A stretch of DNA of 64,000 bases from Ruminococcaceae bacterium OttesenSCG-928-A16 (GTDB lineage: Bacteria > Bacillota > Clostridia > Oscillospirales > Ruminococcaceae), in NCBI GenBank assembly GCA_030267215.1, contig JAJDJP010000001.1, positions 203,217 to 267,216 of the forward strand, written 5' to 3'. Below, piece by piece: positions 41,161 to 49,530 of the stretch; position 1 is the stretch's first letter; each line of letters begins with the position of its first letter. Both the position numbers and the translations under genes were made by a program. The notes under the pieces were generated by a model that ran no database searches, had not been told where the DNA came from, and was given only the letters and a program-made list of their open reading frames with translations.

Positions 41161-41955
41161 ATGGAGTTTGAACGGAAAGACCACTATGATATGCAAGACC
41201 TTTTGCGTATTGTACAGGTTTTACGTGCCCCCGGGGGCTGCCCGTGGGACCAAGCGCAAACTCATCAGTCTATCCGTGCCAATTTAATTGAGGAAACCTA
41301 CGAGGTTGCCGATGCAATTGACGAGCAGGATGCTGCGCTGTTGTGCGAAGAGCTGGGAGATTTGCTGCTGCAAATTGTGTTGCACACCCAAATGGAGCAA
41401 GAGGCCGGCACCTTTACCTTTGCAGATGTGTGCGATGGTATTTGCAAAAAACTGGTGTATCGTCACCCACATGTGTTTGGCAGTGTGCAGGTAAACAGCG
41501 CCGCCCAGGTTACCCAAAACTGGGAAGTGCTGAAGAATGCCGAAAAAGGCCGCCTAACCGCCGCCGATAGGCTAGAGAGTGTACCCATAAGTTTGCCCGC
41601 CCTTATGCGCACCGTTAAGCTGCAAAAGCGTGCCGATGATTTTGGGTTTGGTTACCCCGAGGCCGCCATTGCCTTGGCCGACTTAAAAAGCGAAGTGGCC
41701 GAACTGGAAGAGGCGCTGGCAAAAGGGGAGAATATCCCGCACGAGATAGGGGATGTGTTGTTTAGCGCGGCCAATGTGGCAAGGCTTACCGGGCAAGATG
41801 CCGAAGAAGCCCTTACCCATTGCAACAGCCGTTTTACCGCCCGGGTAAAAATGGTGGAACAACTGGCCGAAAGCAAGGGCCATACCCTGCAAGAACTTAA
41901 CCCCGAACAACGGGATATTTTGTGGAAAGAGGCAAAGCAAAAGCTGCAAAAATAA
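41161..41955 (+). CDS. mazG: Nucleoside triphosphate pyrophosphohydrolase MazG
   Basis: This 264-residue protein has two MazG domains. The first has the EExxE-type metal motif in [13 protein letters not shown] and [13 protein letters not shown] (about 42-85); the second has EVAELEEAL and [14 protein letters not shown] (about 175-210). It hydrolyses NTPs, including damaged ones, to NMP and pyrophosphate. It is the equivalent of the C-terminal part of B. subtilis YabN and starts the yabN-hup-yabO-divIC-yabR block. AAGGAGG precedes ATG. Confidence 0.94.
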   Translation: MEFERKDHYDMQDLLRIVQVLRAPGGCPWDQAQTHQSIRANLIEETYEVADAIDEQDAALLCEELGDLLLQIVLHTQMEQEAGTFTFADVCDGICKKLVYRHPHVFGSVQVNSAAQVTQNWEVLKNAEKGRLTAADRLESVPISLPALMRTVKLQKRADDFGFGYPEAAIALADLKSEVAELEEALAKGENIPHEIGDVLFSAANVARLTGQDAEEALTHCNSRFTARVKMVEQLAESKGHTLQELNPEQRDILWKEAKQKLQK

Positions 41956-42026
41956 GCATATGCTTGCCGCATAATATTGTTGCCCTACAGAGTTTCTCTG
42001 TTAAATATTTTTGGAGGTATGACAAA

Positions 42027-42305
42027 ATGACTAAAAACGATTTGGTATCCCAGGTAGCCGGCATTGCCGAGCTTTCCAAGAAAGATTCTGAAAAAGCAGT
42101 TAACGCAGTGCTGCAAGCTATTACCGGCGCCCTGAAAGCTGGCGATAAAGTTGCTCTAGTTGGTTTCGGCACCTTTGAAACCCGCAATCGTCCTGCCCGC
42201 AAAGGCCGCAATCCTCAAACCAAACAAGAAATTATGATTCCGGCAACTGTTGCCCCTGCTTTTAAAGCTGGCAAAGCCCTTAAAGAAGCTGTAGCGAAGA
42301 AATAA
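42027..42305 (+). CDS. hup: DNA-binding protein HU
   Basis: This 92-residue protein is a typical HU homodimer subunit. It has [11 protein letters not shown] at the N-terminus, [18 protein letters not shown] as the start of the DNA-binding arm (about 46-63), and a final [12 protein letters not shown] helix. It bends and compacts DNA. A strong GGAGG site precedes ATG, and base use differs slightly from neighbours (more T-ending codons), as expected for a highly expressed gene. A terminator follows. Confidence 0.96.
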   Translation: MTKNDLVSQVAGIAELSKKDSEKAVNAVLQAITGALKAGDKVALVGFGTFETRNRPARKGRNPQTKQEIMIPATVAPAFKAGKALKEAVAKK

Positions 42306-42314
42306 GATTCTACT

Positions 42315-42342
42315 AACAGCCGCTATATGCGGCTGTTTTTTT
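42315..42342 (+). terminator. Terminator after hup
   Basis: AACAGCCGC-TATAT-GCGGCTGTT followed by seven T. Confidence 0.92.
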
Positions 42343-42437
42343 ATACATAAAAAATATTTAACAAAAGGCAGGGCGCACCCCAAAAGGTGGGCAACAAAAA
42401 CAACGATGGCCAACAACAAAAACCAAGAGGGAAAACC

Positions 42438-42680
42438 ATGAGAATTGATAAATTTATGAAGGTGTCGCGCTTAATTAAACGCCGCACAGTGGCTAACGAG
42501 GTTGCGGATGCCGGGAGAATTTCGGTGAATGGGCGGCCGGTTAAAGCCAGCTATAAGGTTAAAGTGGGCGATGAAATTGAGGTGGCATTTGGCAACCGCC
42601 TGCTAAAAGCCCGGGTACTGTCTTTAGATGTGCCGGTGGGCAAGGATATTGCACGCGAAATGTATGAAATGATAGAATAA
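42438..42680 (+). CDS. rqcP: RqcP/YabO-type S4-domain RNA-binding protein
   Basis: This 80-residue protein is a single S4 domain, with MRIDKFMKVSRLIKRRT at the start and GRISVNGRPVKASYKV in the core. YabO was renamed RqcP because it works with RqcH to add alanine tails to nascent chains on split ribosomes. ATG 42438 follows AGAGGG. In spore formers yabP and yabQ come next; here they are missing and a promoter for divIC stands in that place. Confidence 0.9.
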   Translation: MRIDKFMKVSRLIKRRTVANEVADAGRISVNGRPVKASYKVKVGDEIEVAFGNRLLKARVLSLDVPVGKDIAREMYEMIE

Positions 42681-42800
42681 ATTTTTGTTAAAACGTCTTA
42701 AGCATAAAAAAAAGAAGGTACGGTTTTGCGTATTTTGCGGTATTTTTTGCGTTAAAGCCCAAAAAAGCAGGTAAAATAGGGTTTTTAGTACAATAAGTGC

Positions 42801-42830
42801 TTGCAATACCGGTATAGGCTATTGTATAAT
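42801..42830 (+). promoter_or_regulatory. Promoter for divIC
   Basis: TTGCAA and TATAAT are 18 bases apart with TG directly before the -10 (extended -10). It lies in the 245-base gap after rqcP. Confidence 0.75.
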
Positions 42831-42925
42831 TTAGGGGCAATAGCAAAAATGCAAATAGTGCGGCAAAGTGTGCGCCCGGCTAGGGCGTGCCTTGCTGGCG
42901 TAAAATACAATTGCGAGGATTAATT

Positions 42926-43234
42926 TTGGCAAACGCAGAAAAAAACAAACAGAAGAAAACCAGCCTTTCGGGTTTGGTACTTAAACTGGCGGTAGCGGCC
43001 GCAGCGGTTTATTTAGGTGTTTCTTTTGTTAGCGGGCAGCTGCAGGTTGCCAGCATGCGCAAAGAGCTAAACAACGTTACTGCCGAAACCAACCGCCAAA
43101 AAGCCGAAAACGCCGAACTACAAAAGATTTTGGACGCTGGCGATGAGAACGCTTATATAGAGCGGGTGGCCCGCGAAAAACTTGGCTATGCCTGGCCCGA
43201 CGAGCGCGTTTTTATTGATATTACCGGCCAATAA
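42926..43234 (+). CDS. divIC: Septum formation initiator FtsB/DivIC
   Basis: This 102-residue protein has a short basic cytoplasmic start, one membrane helix (about 17-35), a coiled coil (about 40-70) and the C-terminal YIERVAREKLGYAWPDERVF signature. DivIC/FtsB acts with FtsL and DivIB in the divisome. I choose TTG 42926 because GCGAGGAT precedes it; an earlier ATG in the frame has no site and adds an odd basic stretch. Confidence 0.9.
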   Translation: MANAEKNKQKKTSLSGLVLKLAVAAAAVYLGVSFVSGQLQVASMRKELNNVTAETNRQKAENAELQKILDAGDENAYIERVAREKLGYAWPDERVFIDITGQ

Positions 43235-43307
43235 CTTGGCTTGGATAATAGAAAAATGATGGTTGCCTGTGTATGTATTTAAACTTGCTAGGAGGAAAAA
43301 ACAGTTC

Positions 43308-43781
43308 ATGCAGTTAGAAGTAGGTTCTATTTTAGAGGGGAAGATTACCGGTGTTAAAAATTTTGGCGCTTTTGTAAGGCTTCCCGACGGCACCACCGGA
43401 ATGGTGCATATTTCTGAGGTTAGCAACGAGTATATCCAGGAACTTTCTGATGTGCTGAACGAAGGGCAAATGGTTAATGTAAAAGTAATGAGCATTAGCC
43501 CCGAAGGAAAGGTTGCGCTTTCTATTAAGCGCACCCAAGAAAGGCCCGCCGGCAATGGTGGTGCAGCCAATAGCGCCCCCCGTGCCCCGCGCCCGCAGCG
43601 TTCTTCGCGCCCAGCCGATACTGGCCGTGTGTGGCAGCCCCGCCAAGCGCCTGCCCCCAGCGGCGAGCCAACGTTTGAAGACATGATGTCGAAGTTTAAA
43701 ACCCAAAGTGAAGAAAAAATTAGCGATTTGAAGCGTGTTACCGAAGCCCGCCGTGGTGGGGGATATTCTCGCCGGCGGTAG
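43308..43781 (+). CDS. S1-domain RNA-binding protein (YabR-like)
   Basis: This 157-residue protein has one S1 OB-fold (about 1-72, with GKITGVKNFGAFVRLPDGTTGMVHISE). A Pro/Ala/Arg-rich tail (RAPRPQRSSRP) and a final MMSKFKTQSEEKISDLKR helix follow. It corresponds to B. subtilis YabR, located after divIC. ATG 43308 follows AGGAGG. RNA binding is likely; its target is unknown. Confidence 0.9.
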   Translation: MQLEVGSILEGKITGVKNFGAFVRLPDGTTGMVHISEVSNEYIQELSDVLNEGQMVNVKVMSISPEGKVALSIKRTQERPAGNGGAANSAPRAPRPQRSSRPADTGRVWQPRQAPAPSGEPTFEDMMSKFKTQSEEKISDLKRVTEARRGGGYSRRR

Positions 43782-43795
43782 ATAACGTATAAAAA

Positions 43796-43830
43796 ACAAA
43801 AACCCCAGCCATTGGTTGGGGTTTTTTGTT
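43796..43830 (+). terminator. Terminator after the S1 gene
   Basis: AACCCCAGCC-ATT-GGTTGGGGTT stem with a following T6 run and A-run before it. Confidence 0.92.
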
Positions 43831-44041
43831 GCCCGGGGGGGCGGCAGCCCGTGCCCTGTAGCGGTGGGGCGCCTTGTGGCAAAACAAAAAGTGTTGGCAA
43901 TATGCTGCTATAATTCCCCTTAATTGAAAATTTTTTGTGAAACACTGTAAACATTTTAAAATATAAGGTATAATAGAAACAAGGAAAGGCGGACAGCACT
44001 GCCTGTCCGTCTTCTGGTAAAAGTACAAGGGAGGCATAAAA

Positions 44042-44560
44042 ATGAAAGTAACCTGTACCGGCCGGAAAGTGAACCTGAAAGATAGTTTTATTGAGCGCGT
44101 AGAAAAACGCATGGCCAAACTAGATAAATTTTTTGGCGATGACGCCGAAGCGCTGGTAACCGTGGTAGTAGAAAAAAGCTACCAAAAGGTAGAAATTACG
44201 GTGCGCGAGGGTGGTTTTGTGGTAAGGGCCGAGCGAGAGGCCCAGCAAATGGAGGAAGCGTTTGACGCCGCCGCCGATGTGCTTACCCACAATGTTGTAA
44301 AAAACCGTAAAAAATTGGCCGAGCGCTTGCAACGCCAGGTACCGCAAGAGTACCAGGACGAACCTGCCGAGGTTGACGAGTACCACCTGATACGTGAAAA
44401 ACGCTTTGTGGTAAAACCAAGCACGGTAGACGAAGCCATTTTGCAAATGAACATGCTGGGGCATAACTTTTATCTTTTCCGCGATGCCGAAAGCGATGAA
44501 ATAAACGCAGTATATGCCCGTAAAAACGGCAGCTACGGCCTGCTTGTGCCCGAAAAGTAA
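44042..44560 (+). CDS. hpf: Ribosome hibernation promoting factor (long form)
   Basis: This 172-residue long HPF has an N-terminal ribosome-binding domain (about 1-100) with KRMAKLDKFF. A C-terminal dimerisation domain (about 115-172) has VVKPSTVDEAILQMNMLGHNFYLFRDAESDEINAVYARKNG. It pairs 70S ribosomes into inactive 100S dimers in slow growth. A TATAAT box lies near 43970 with a weak -35. A GGCGGACAG hairpin stands in the leader just upstream. Confidence 0.95.
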   Translation: MKVTCTGRKVNLKDSFIERVEKRMAKLDKFFGDDAEALVTVVVEKSYQKVEITVREGGFVVRAEREAQQMEEAFDAAADVLTHNVVKNRKKLAERLQRQVPQEYQDEPAEVDEYHLIREKRFVVKPSTVDEAILQMNMLGHNFYLFRDAESDEINAVYARKNGSYGLLVPEK

Positions 44561-44589
44561 GCCCGGAGCGATAACAATGGAGATAGCAA

Positions 44590-44751
44590 ATGGTTAAGTA
44601 TTGTGAAAATTGCAAAAAAGAATTTGATTGCGACCAACATAAATGCTCTGTTTGCGGCTTGAAATTGGAAAAGAAATATACCGAAGAAGAGTTAAAAGAA
44701 ATTGACAAAGTAAACCACGACTATACTGTTATTAGTATGCTTATGAATTGA
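44590..44751 (+). CDS. Small zinc-finger-like protein (53 residues)
   Basis: This short gene starts at ATG 44590, behind GGAG, 29 bases after hpf. Its first 24 residues contain five Cys (YCENC near residues 4-8, a further Cys, then CSVCG near 19-23), so it should bind zinc. The rest is acidic and helical. It ends at a strong terminator. I do not recognise it, but context and Cys spacing favour a real gene. Confidence 0.6.
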   Translation: MVKYCENCKKEFDCDQHKCSVCGLKLEKKYTEEELKEIDKVNHDYTVISMLMN

Positions 44752-44756
44752 TTATG

Positions 44757-44800
44757 TAACATATAAACGCCGCCAAAATTTTGGCGGCGTTTATATGTTA
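44757..44800. terminator. Strong terminator after hpf region
   Basis: A 22-base arm pair with core AACGCCGCCAAAATTTTGGCGGCGTT and A/T-rich outer stem forms a nearly loopless palindrome. It can serve the rightward gene and the leftward oxidoreductase. Confidence 0.9.
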
Positions 44801-44828
44801 TTGAGGTGGACTTATTAGAATTAAAATG

Positions 44829-45815
44829 TTACTCAAACGGGTAGCGTACGCCCCAGCTATGGCGCAGGCTGTCCATCAGTTCCATCATGCGCACGCTTTC
44901 GGCGTGGGGCATTTCTTCACATTCAATGCGGCCTTCACGCAGGGCATTTACGCAGGCCTGCACCTCGTACTCGTAGCCAGAAATTTGCTGTGGCCGGCGA
45001 ATGGTTTTGGCCAGGGTAGGGGTGCGGCCGTCCAGCGTGTACACCCGTGCTTCCTCAAAATTGTTGATATTGTCAACCTCTATCCAGCCGCCGTCGCCGT
45101 ATATTTTGCCGGTGCGGTCTAACAAAGTGCACATGTTGCTGGTTAACGAGGCTAGCCGCCCATTGCCATAATCAATAGCAATGCTGTTTACGGCATCTAC
45201 GCCGGTTTCAAACAACACAGCCGAAGAGGATATACTTTTTACCTGGTTGCCAAAAATGATGGAAGAAAAGGTGATGGGATAAACGCCCAAATCTAACAGG
45301 GCGCCGCCAGCAAGCTCTGGCTGGCGCATGCGCTGGTTATGTTGCACCGGGTACCCAAGCCCGGCAGTAAGTAGGTTTGGTGTGCCAATAATGCCGCTAT
45401 CCACAAGGTCTTTTAGGGTTTTTGCCATTGGCATGTAGCGTGTCCAAATAGCCTCGGTTAAAAAAACATTGTGTTGCTTGCTAAGGGCCACAAGGCTTTT
45501 GGCTTGCTGTGCGGTGGCCGTAAAGGCTTTTTCGCACAGCACGGGTTTGTTATGCTGCAGGCACAGGGCGGCGTGCTGCGCATGGTGAGAGTGCGGCGTG
45601 GCAATATAAACCAGCTGCACATCAGGGTCGTTCACCAGTTCCTCGTAGCTGCCGTAGGCTTTGGCAAAACCGTATGTTTTTGCAAATTGCTCGGCACGGG
45701 TTTTGTCTCTTGCTGCCACGGCATAGGGCTCAATATCTTCCATTTGCACAATGGTGCTGGCCATAATGCTGGCAATATTGCCTGCGCCCAAAATAGCCAT
45801 TTTAATTTTTTCCAT
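44829..45815 (-). CDS. Gfo/Idh/MocA-family oxidoreductase
   Basis: This 328-residue NAD(P)-dependent sugar-type dehydrogenase has ILGAGNIASIMAST as its N-terminal nucleotide loop, the YIATPHSHHAQHA segment, and the conserved EKAFTATAQQAKSL with the catalytic Lys of the EKP-like motif. The C-terminal domain has GGALLDLGVYPI. I use ATG 45815, whose AAAGGTGAG site is well spaced. The substrate is unknown; dihydrodiol or sugar dehydrogenases are near relatives. Confidence 0.88.
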   Translation of the reverse strand: MEKIKMAILGAGNIASIMASTIVQMEDIEPYAVAARDKTRAEQFAKTYGFAKAYGSYEELVNDPDVQLVYIATPHSHHAQHAALCLQHNKPVLCEKAFTATAQQAKSLVALSKQHNVFLTEAIWTRYMPMAKTLKDLVDSGIIGTPNLLTAGLGYPVQHNQRMRQPELAGGALLDLGVYPITFSSIIFGNQVKSISSSAVLFETGVDAVNSIAIDYGNGRLASLTSNMCTLLDRTGKIYGDGGWIEVDNINNFEEARVYTLDGRTPTLAKTIRRPQQISGYEYEVQACVNALREGRIECEEMPHAESVRMMELMDSLRHSWGVRYPFE

Positions 45816-45863
45816 GTGTCTCACCTTTCTTTTAAACGGGTTGCCTTATGGTATTAGCAAGGG

Positions 45864-46943
45864 TTATTCTTTAAAAAATTTAATTTCGCCGGCACGGTTA
45901 AGGTGCAACAGCACCGTAAGGGTAATGGGTAAGCCAAACAGACCCCAAAAACCAAACATTTGCGCGCCCACAAACATACAAATTAAGGTAAGCAGGGGGT
46001 ATAGCCCAATTTGCCGGCCTATTACGCGTGGCTCTAACAATTGGCGCACCACCGTAATAACGGCGTACAGCACCAGCAGCCCAATGCCCAAAAACCAATT
46101 GCCAAAAATAAGAGAATACACAGCCCATGGAATAAGAATGGTGCCACTGCCCAAAACCGGCAAAATATCCACAATGGCAATTGCGGCGGCAATTAAAAAG
46201 GGCGAAGGAACCTGTAGAATGAGCAGCCCCACCGAAAGCTCGGTAAAGGTAATTAGCATTAAAATGGCATAAGCCCTGCCAAATTTAAAAACAACATTAA
46301 TTACGTAATCCTTAATAACAAACAACAGCCTACGAGATTTTTCGGAAAATTGGCGGGTGATAAAGTGGGTAACCTTATAATAATCTACCACCAAAAAGTA
46401 AGAAGAAACGATGGTGAGGAAAAAGGTGACAACAAACCAAGGCACCCTGCTGGCAATGCCGGTAACCATGCCAACCGCCCCCGAAGAAATGGTGGTAACT
46501 AGGCTAGAAAGTGCATTGGTAATGCTTTCGCCGGCGGCATCTAAAAAGCTAAGCAAAGAGGGATCGATATTTTTGGCAAAACCCTCTACCCAAACACTGA
46601 TAGAAGCAAAAGCAGGCTCGATGGTTTGGCGGTAGTACCCTGGCAGTTTTGCAAATAAATCCCCAGTATAAATTACCAGCCGTGCCCCCAAAAGCACCAG
46701 CAGGGCAGCCAGCACCAAATACAAAAGGGTTAGCACAATAATGGCCACGGCCTTGCGGTTTAGGGGTGTTTTTTTGGTAATTTTATTAATAAGGGGCTTT
46801 AACAAAAAAGCGATGATAAAAGCGATGACAAAGGGCATGAAAAAGGGCAGGGCGTACTTTAAAATGCAATACAATAGCCCGCCCCAAATAGCAACATAGA
46901 TAAACTTTATAATAAATGCACGCATTTTTTCCACAGAAGTCAA
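45864..46943 (-). CDS. AI-2E family permease
   Basis: This 359-residue integral membrane protein has about eight spans and the family landmarks KPLINKITKKTPLNRKAVAI near the start and VDILPVLGSGTILIPWA in the second half. A positively charged DYYKVTHFITRQFSEKSRR loop is in the middle. AI-2E proteins move small molecules or ions; some export autoinducer-2 and others act as Na+/H+ antiporters. TTG 46943 with AAGGAGG before it is the likely start. Confidence 0.88.
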   Translation of the reverse strand: MTSVEKMRAFIIKFIYVAIWGGLLYCILKYALPFFMPFVIAFIIAFLLKPLINKITKKTPLNRKAVAIIVLTLLYLVLAALLVLLGARLVIYTGDLFAKLPGYYRQTIEPAFASISVWVEGFAKNIDPSLLSFLDAAGESITNALSSLVTTISSGAVGMVTGIASRVPWFVVTFFLTIVSSYFLVVDYYKVTHFITRQFSEKSRRLLFVIKDYVINVVFKFGRAYAILMLITFTELSVGLLILQVPSPFLIAAAIAIVDILPVLGSGTILIPWAVYSLIFGNWFLGIGLLVLYAVITVVRQLLEPRVIGRQIGLYPLLTLICMFVGAQMFGFWGLFGLPITLTVLLHLNRAGEIKFFKE

Positions 46944-47079
46944 AACGGCGAGCCTCCTTTTTTGCGGTGGGCTGTAAAATGCCACAGCAGTATTTTATTT
47001 AATTATACTTTGTTATTGGCAAAATAGCCAGATAATTATGTGCCGCTATTTTGTGAAGAAATTAACTTTTTAAACTTCG

Positions 47080-47108
47080 TTGCAAAAGGCGCATAAACTT
47101 GGTATAGT
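47080..47108 (+). promoter_or_regulatory. Promoter of the glutamate-synthase-like gene
   Basis: TTGCAA and TATAGT are 17 bases apart, about 70 bases before the start. Confidence 0.7.
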
Positions 47109-47176
47109 AATAAAAAATGGATGCTGAAAGCGCTTCTATATAGCGAAATTTGCAAACCCGGGAGGATTGGTTTTGT

Positions 47177-48493
47177 ATGATAGAAAATAAAATTGCGATG
47201 GATAGTGAGGAAGACAGCGCCGGCCTTGGCATAAAAGAAGCCATTAAAGAGGCGAACCGCTGCTTAAATTGCAAGGTGCCCCAATGCAAAGAGGGGTGCC
47301 CTATTTCGAATGATATACCAGAGTTTATTGCGGCGCTGGGGCATGGAAATATTGGCGAGGCCAGCAAAGTAATTGCCCGCAAAAGCAACCTGCCTGCGGT
47401 GTGTGGCCGGGTTTGTGCGCACGAGCTACAATGCGAAGGCCACTGCATTTTAACCAAGGCAGGCAAGGGCATACGGGTGGGCCAGCTAGAGCGCTTTATT
47501 GCCGATTTTGCTTTTCAGATGGCATTGCCGTTGGATGGTGTGCCCCAAAAAACACGGGGTAAGGTGGCCGTTATTGGCTCGGGCCCGGCCGGCCTTACCG
47601 TTGCGGGTGACCTTGCCAAAATAGGCTTTGGGGTAACGGTGTACGAATCTTTGCCAGAGCCGGGCGGCATTATGTTGTATGGCATACCCGCCTTTAGGCT
47701 GCCCAAAGAAATTGTGCGCCGTGAAATTGTGCGCATTGAGGCATTGGGCGTAAAAATTATTTGCAACAGCATGGTGGGCCGCGATACCACTGTAGACCAA
47801 ATGTTTGAAGAGGGTTTTGATGCCGTGTTTATTGGCAGCGGCACCGCTGTGGCGAAGGACCTTGACCTGCCCGGCAAAGAGTTAAATGGAATTATCCAGT
47901 CTTCGTACCTGCTACGCATGAACACGCTGTTTAACGAAGGTCAGCTTGGGCGTGAAGAAGTACCGGTTAGCAAAGGCGATGAAGTGCTGGTAATTGGTGC
48001 GGGCAATGTGGGTATGGACGCCGCCCGTACGGCTATTCGCCTTGGGGCGGCCAGCGTAACAGTGCTGTATCGTGGCCAGCAAGACAAAATGCCGGCCCTA
48101 AAAGCCGAATACGAAGCCGCCCTTGCCGATGGCGTAAAGTTTATGTGGAACGTAACCCCCACGGCGTACGAGGGGACCGATGGCAAGTTTTTTGGCCTGC
48201 GGGTAAACCGTGATGGCGAAGACACAATGCTGCCGGCCAACAAGGTGTTTTTGGCGGTGGGCAGCAAACCTGCCAACCGCATTGTATCTACCACCACCGG
48301 CATAGATGTGGACAAAGACGGCTACGTAATAAGCCGCCAACGCCCCTATGGCATGACAACCCGCAAAGGCGTTTTTGCCGGTGGAGACGTGGTGCACCGC
48401 CCCGCCACCGTAGTGCTTGCCATGAAAGAGGCAAAGCAAGTAGCGGTTGGCATTGCCGAGTATATTGATGCGGTAAAATTGCTGGAGTTATAA
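47177..48493 (+). CDS. GltD-like NADPH-dependent glutamate synthase/NfnB-type flavoprotein
   Basis: This 438-residue protein has an N-terminal Fe-S part with CLNCKVPQCKEGCPI and CGRVCAHELQCEGHC. An FAD fold (VIGSGPAGLTVAGDLA, about 131-146) and a NADPH fold (VIGAGNVGMDAARTA, about 273-287) follow, with C-terminal GGDVVHRPATVVLAMKEAK. Homologues are annotated as homotetrameric glutamate synthase small subunit, or as NfnB/SudB when paired with an FNR-like gene, which is absent here. It probably passes electrons from NADPH; the true partner is unresolved. ATG 47177 follows GGAGG by 11 bases. Confidence 0.88.
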   Translation: MIENKIAMDSEEDSAGLGIKEAIKEANRCLNCKVPQCKEGCPISNDIPEFIAALGHGNIGEASKVIARKSNLPAVCGRVCAHELQCEGHCILTKAGKGIRVGQLERFIADFAFQMALPLDGVPQKTRGKVAVIGSGPAGLTVAGDLAKIGFGVTVYESLPEPGGIMLYGIPAFRLPKEIVRREIVRIEALGVKIICNSMVGRDTTVDQMFEEGFDAVFIGSGTAVAKDLDLPGKELNGIIQSSYLLRMNTLFNEGQLGREEVPVSKGDEVLVIGAGNVGMDAARTAIRLGAASVTVLYRGQQDKMPALKAEYEAALADGVKFMWNVTPTAYEGTDGKFFGLRVNRDGEDTMLPANKVFLAVGSKPANRIVSTTTGIDVDKDGYVISRQRPYGMTTRKGVFAGGDVVHRPATVVLAMKEAKQVAVGIAEYIDAVKLLEL

Positions 48494-48495
48494 AA

Positions 48496-48540
48496 AAACA
48501 AACAACCAATTGCAAATCTGCAATTGGTTGTTTGTTTTTT
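48496..48540. terminator. Bidirectional terminator
   Basis: AAACAAACAACCAATTGCA and TGCAATTGGTTGTTTGTTT are exact arms around ATC-like loop bases, flanked by A- and T-runs. It separates the converging flavoprotein and hydrolase genes. Confidence 0.9.
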
Positions 48541-49469
48541 TAGGCTTCATTCACAAGCGAGGCCATAATATCATGAAATTTTTGGGGTTCACTCCATTGT
48601 GGGAAGTGGCAAGAATTCTCGAACCAATGAAACTGTTTTTCGGTTTTGATATGTTCAAAATATTCATGGACAACGGTAGAAGAAACATGGTAATCGTGCC
48701 TTCCCTCAATAAAGATAACCGGAACATCAAATGTTACTATATTTTCAAAATCGACATCCATTAACTCTTGCCACAGGTATTGAATTGACTGCAAAGAGCC
48801 TTTTTGCCTGTTAAGCAAATCATTTAGGCTATAATCGGGCGAGCGTATAAAATCTGCAACAAAACGGTTGTAGTTGGCCTTGCCGTATAAGGACCCCTTG
48901 TGCTTTACCACCTGCTTTGTTACAAACAGCAAATCGGTAAGCCATGTTTGTTGGCGGTAGGCGCAGTTGATGGTTTTTAACTTTGCAACCACCTTGTTGT
49001 TTTTGGCAGCGATATTTTTTTGCAAAGCATAGTTGTAAGCCACCTGCGAAGATTTTGCCATGTTTACAACCTGCCCGCATCCAACATAAGTGTGAACCAA
49101 GCCAGGGTAAAGCTGTATAAACTTTAGGCCCAGCACACTGCCCCACGAATGCCCTACCAAATATAACTTTTGTTGGCCAAAACGCTTTAATAAAAGCAGA
49201 GCCAAAGTGTGTATATCTTTTAAAAAGGTACCTATTGTTATTTCTTCGCTCTCAGAAAAAGGATAGTAGGATTTGCCCGCCCCGCGTTGCTCTAGGGTTA
49301 CAACAGTGAAAATATTTTTTAGCTGGCTATTGTATTTGGCAACCAGGGGCAAAGCGGCATCGCCTGGGCCCCCATGTAGGTATAAAAGTATGGGATTGTT
49401 TGGGTTATTGGTTTGAATGGCGATGCATTGCTTTGTATTATTAATCTCAACAAATTCTATCGTTTTAAT
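48540..49469 (-). CDS. Alpha/beta hydrolase (prolyl aminopeptidase-like) with apparent ATT start
   Basis: This is an S33-type hydrolase. The nucleophile motif is GHSWGS and the end has FENSCHFPQ with the base His. The first ATG/GTG/TTG in frame is TTG 49352, but it would remove the oxyanion motif HGGPGD that lies directly before it. The frame is open and protein-like upstream (for example NNPILLYLHGGPGD) to a TAA, with no normal start codon between. GGAGG ends 7 bases before ATT 49467-49469, so I place the start there, giving 309 residues. The alternative is a lost ATG. Substrate unknown. Confidence 0.75.
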   Translation of the reverse strand: MKTIEFVEINNTKQCIAIQTNNPNNPILLYLHGGPGDAALPLVAKYNSQLKNIFTVVTLEQRGAGKSYYPFSESEEITIGTFLKDIHTLALLLLKRFGQQKLYLVGHSWGSVLGLKFIQLYPGLVHTYVGCGQVVNMAKSSQVAYNYALQKNIAAKNNKVVAKLKTINCAYRQQTWLTDLLFVTKQVVKHKGSLYGKANYNRFVADFIRSPDYSLNDLLNRQKGSLQSIQYLWQELMDVDFENIVTFDVPVIFIEGRHDYHVSSTVVHEYFEHIKTEKQFHWFENSCHFPQWSEPQKFHDIMASLVNEA

Positions 49470-49530
49470 TCTGGTACCTCCATTGAAATGCCAAGGGGAT
49501 TTGCTTTGTTATTTTTGTAGCGAAAGCCAT

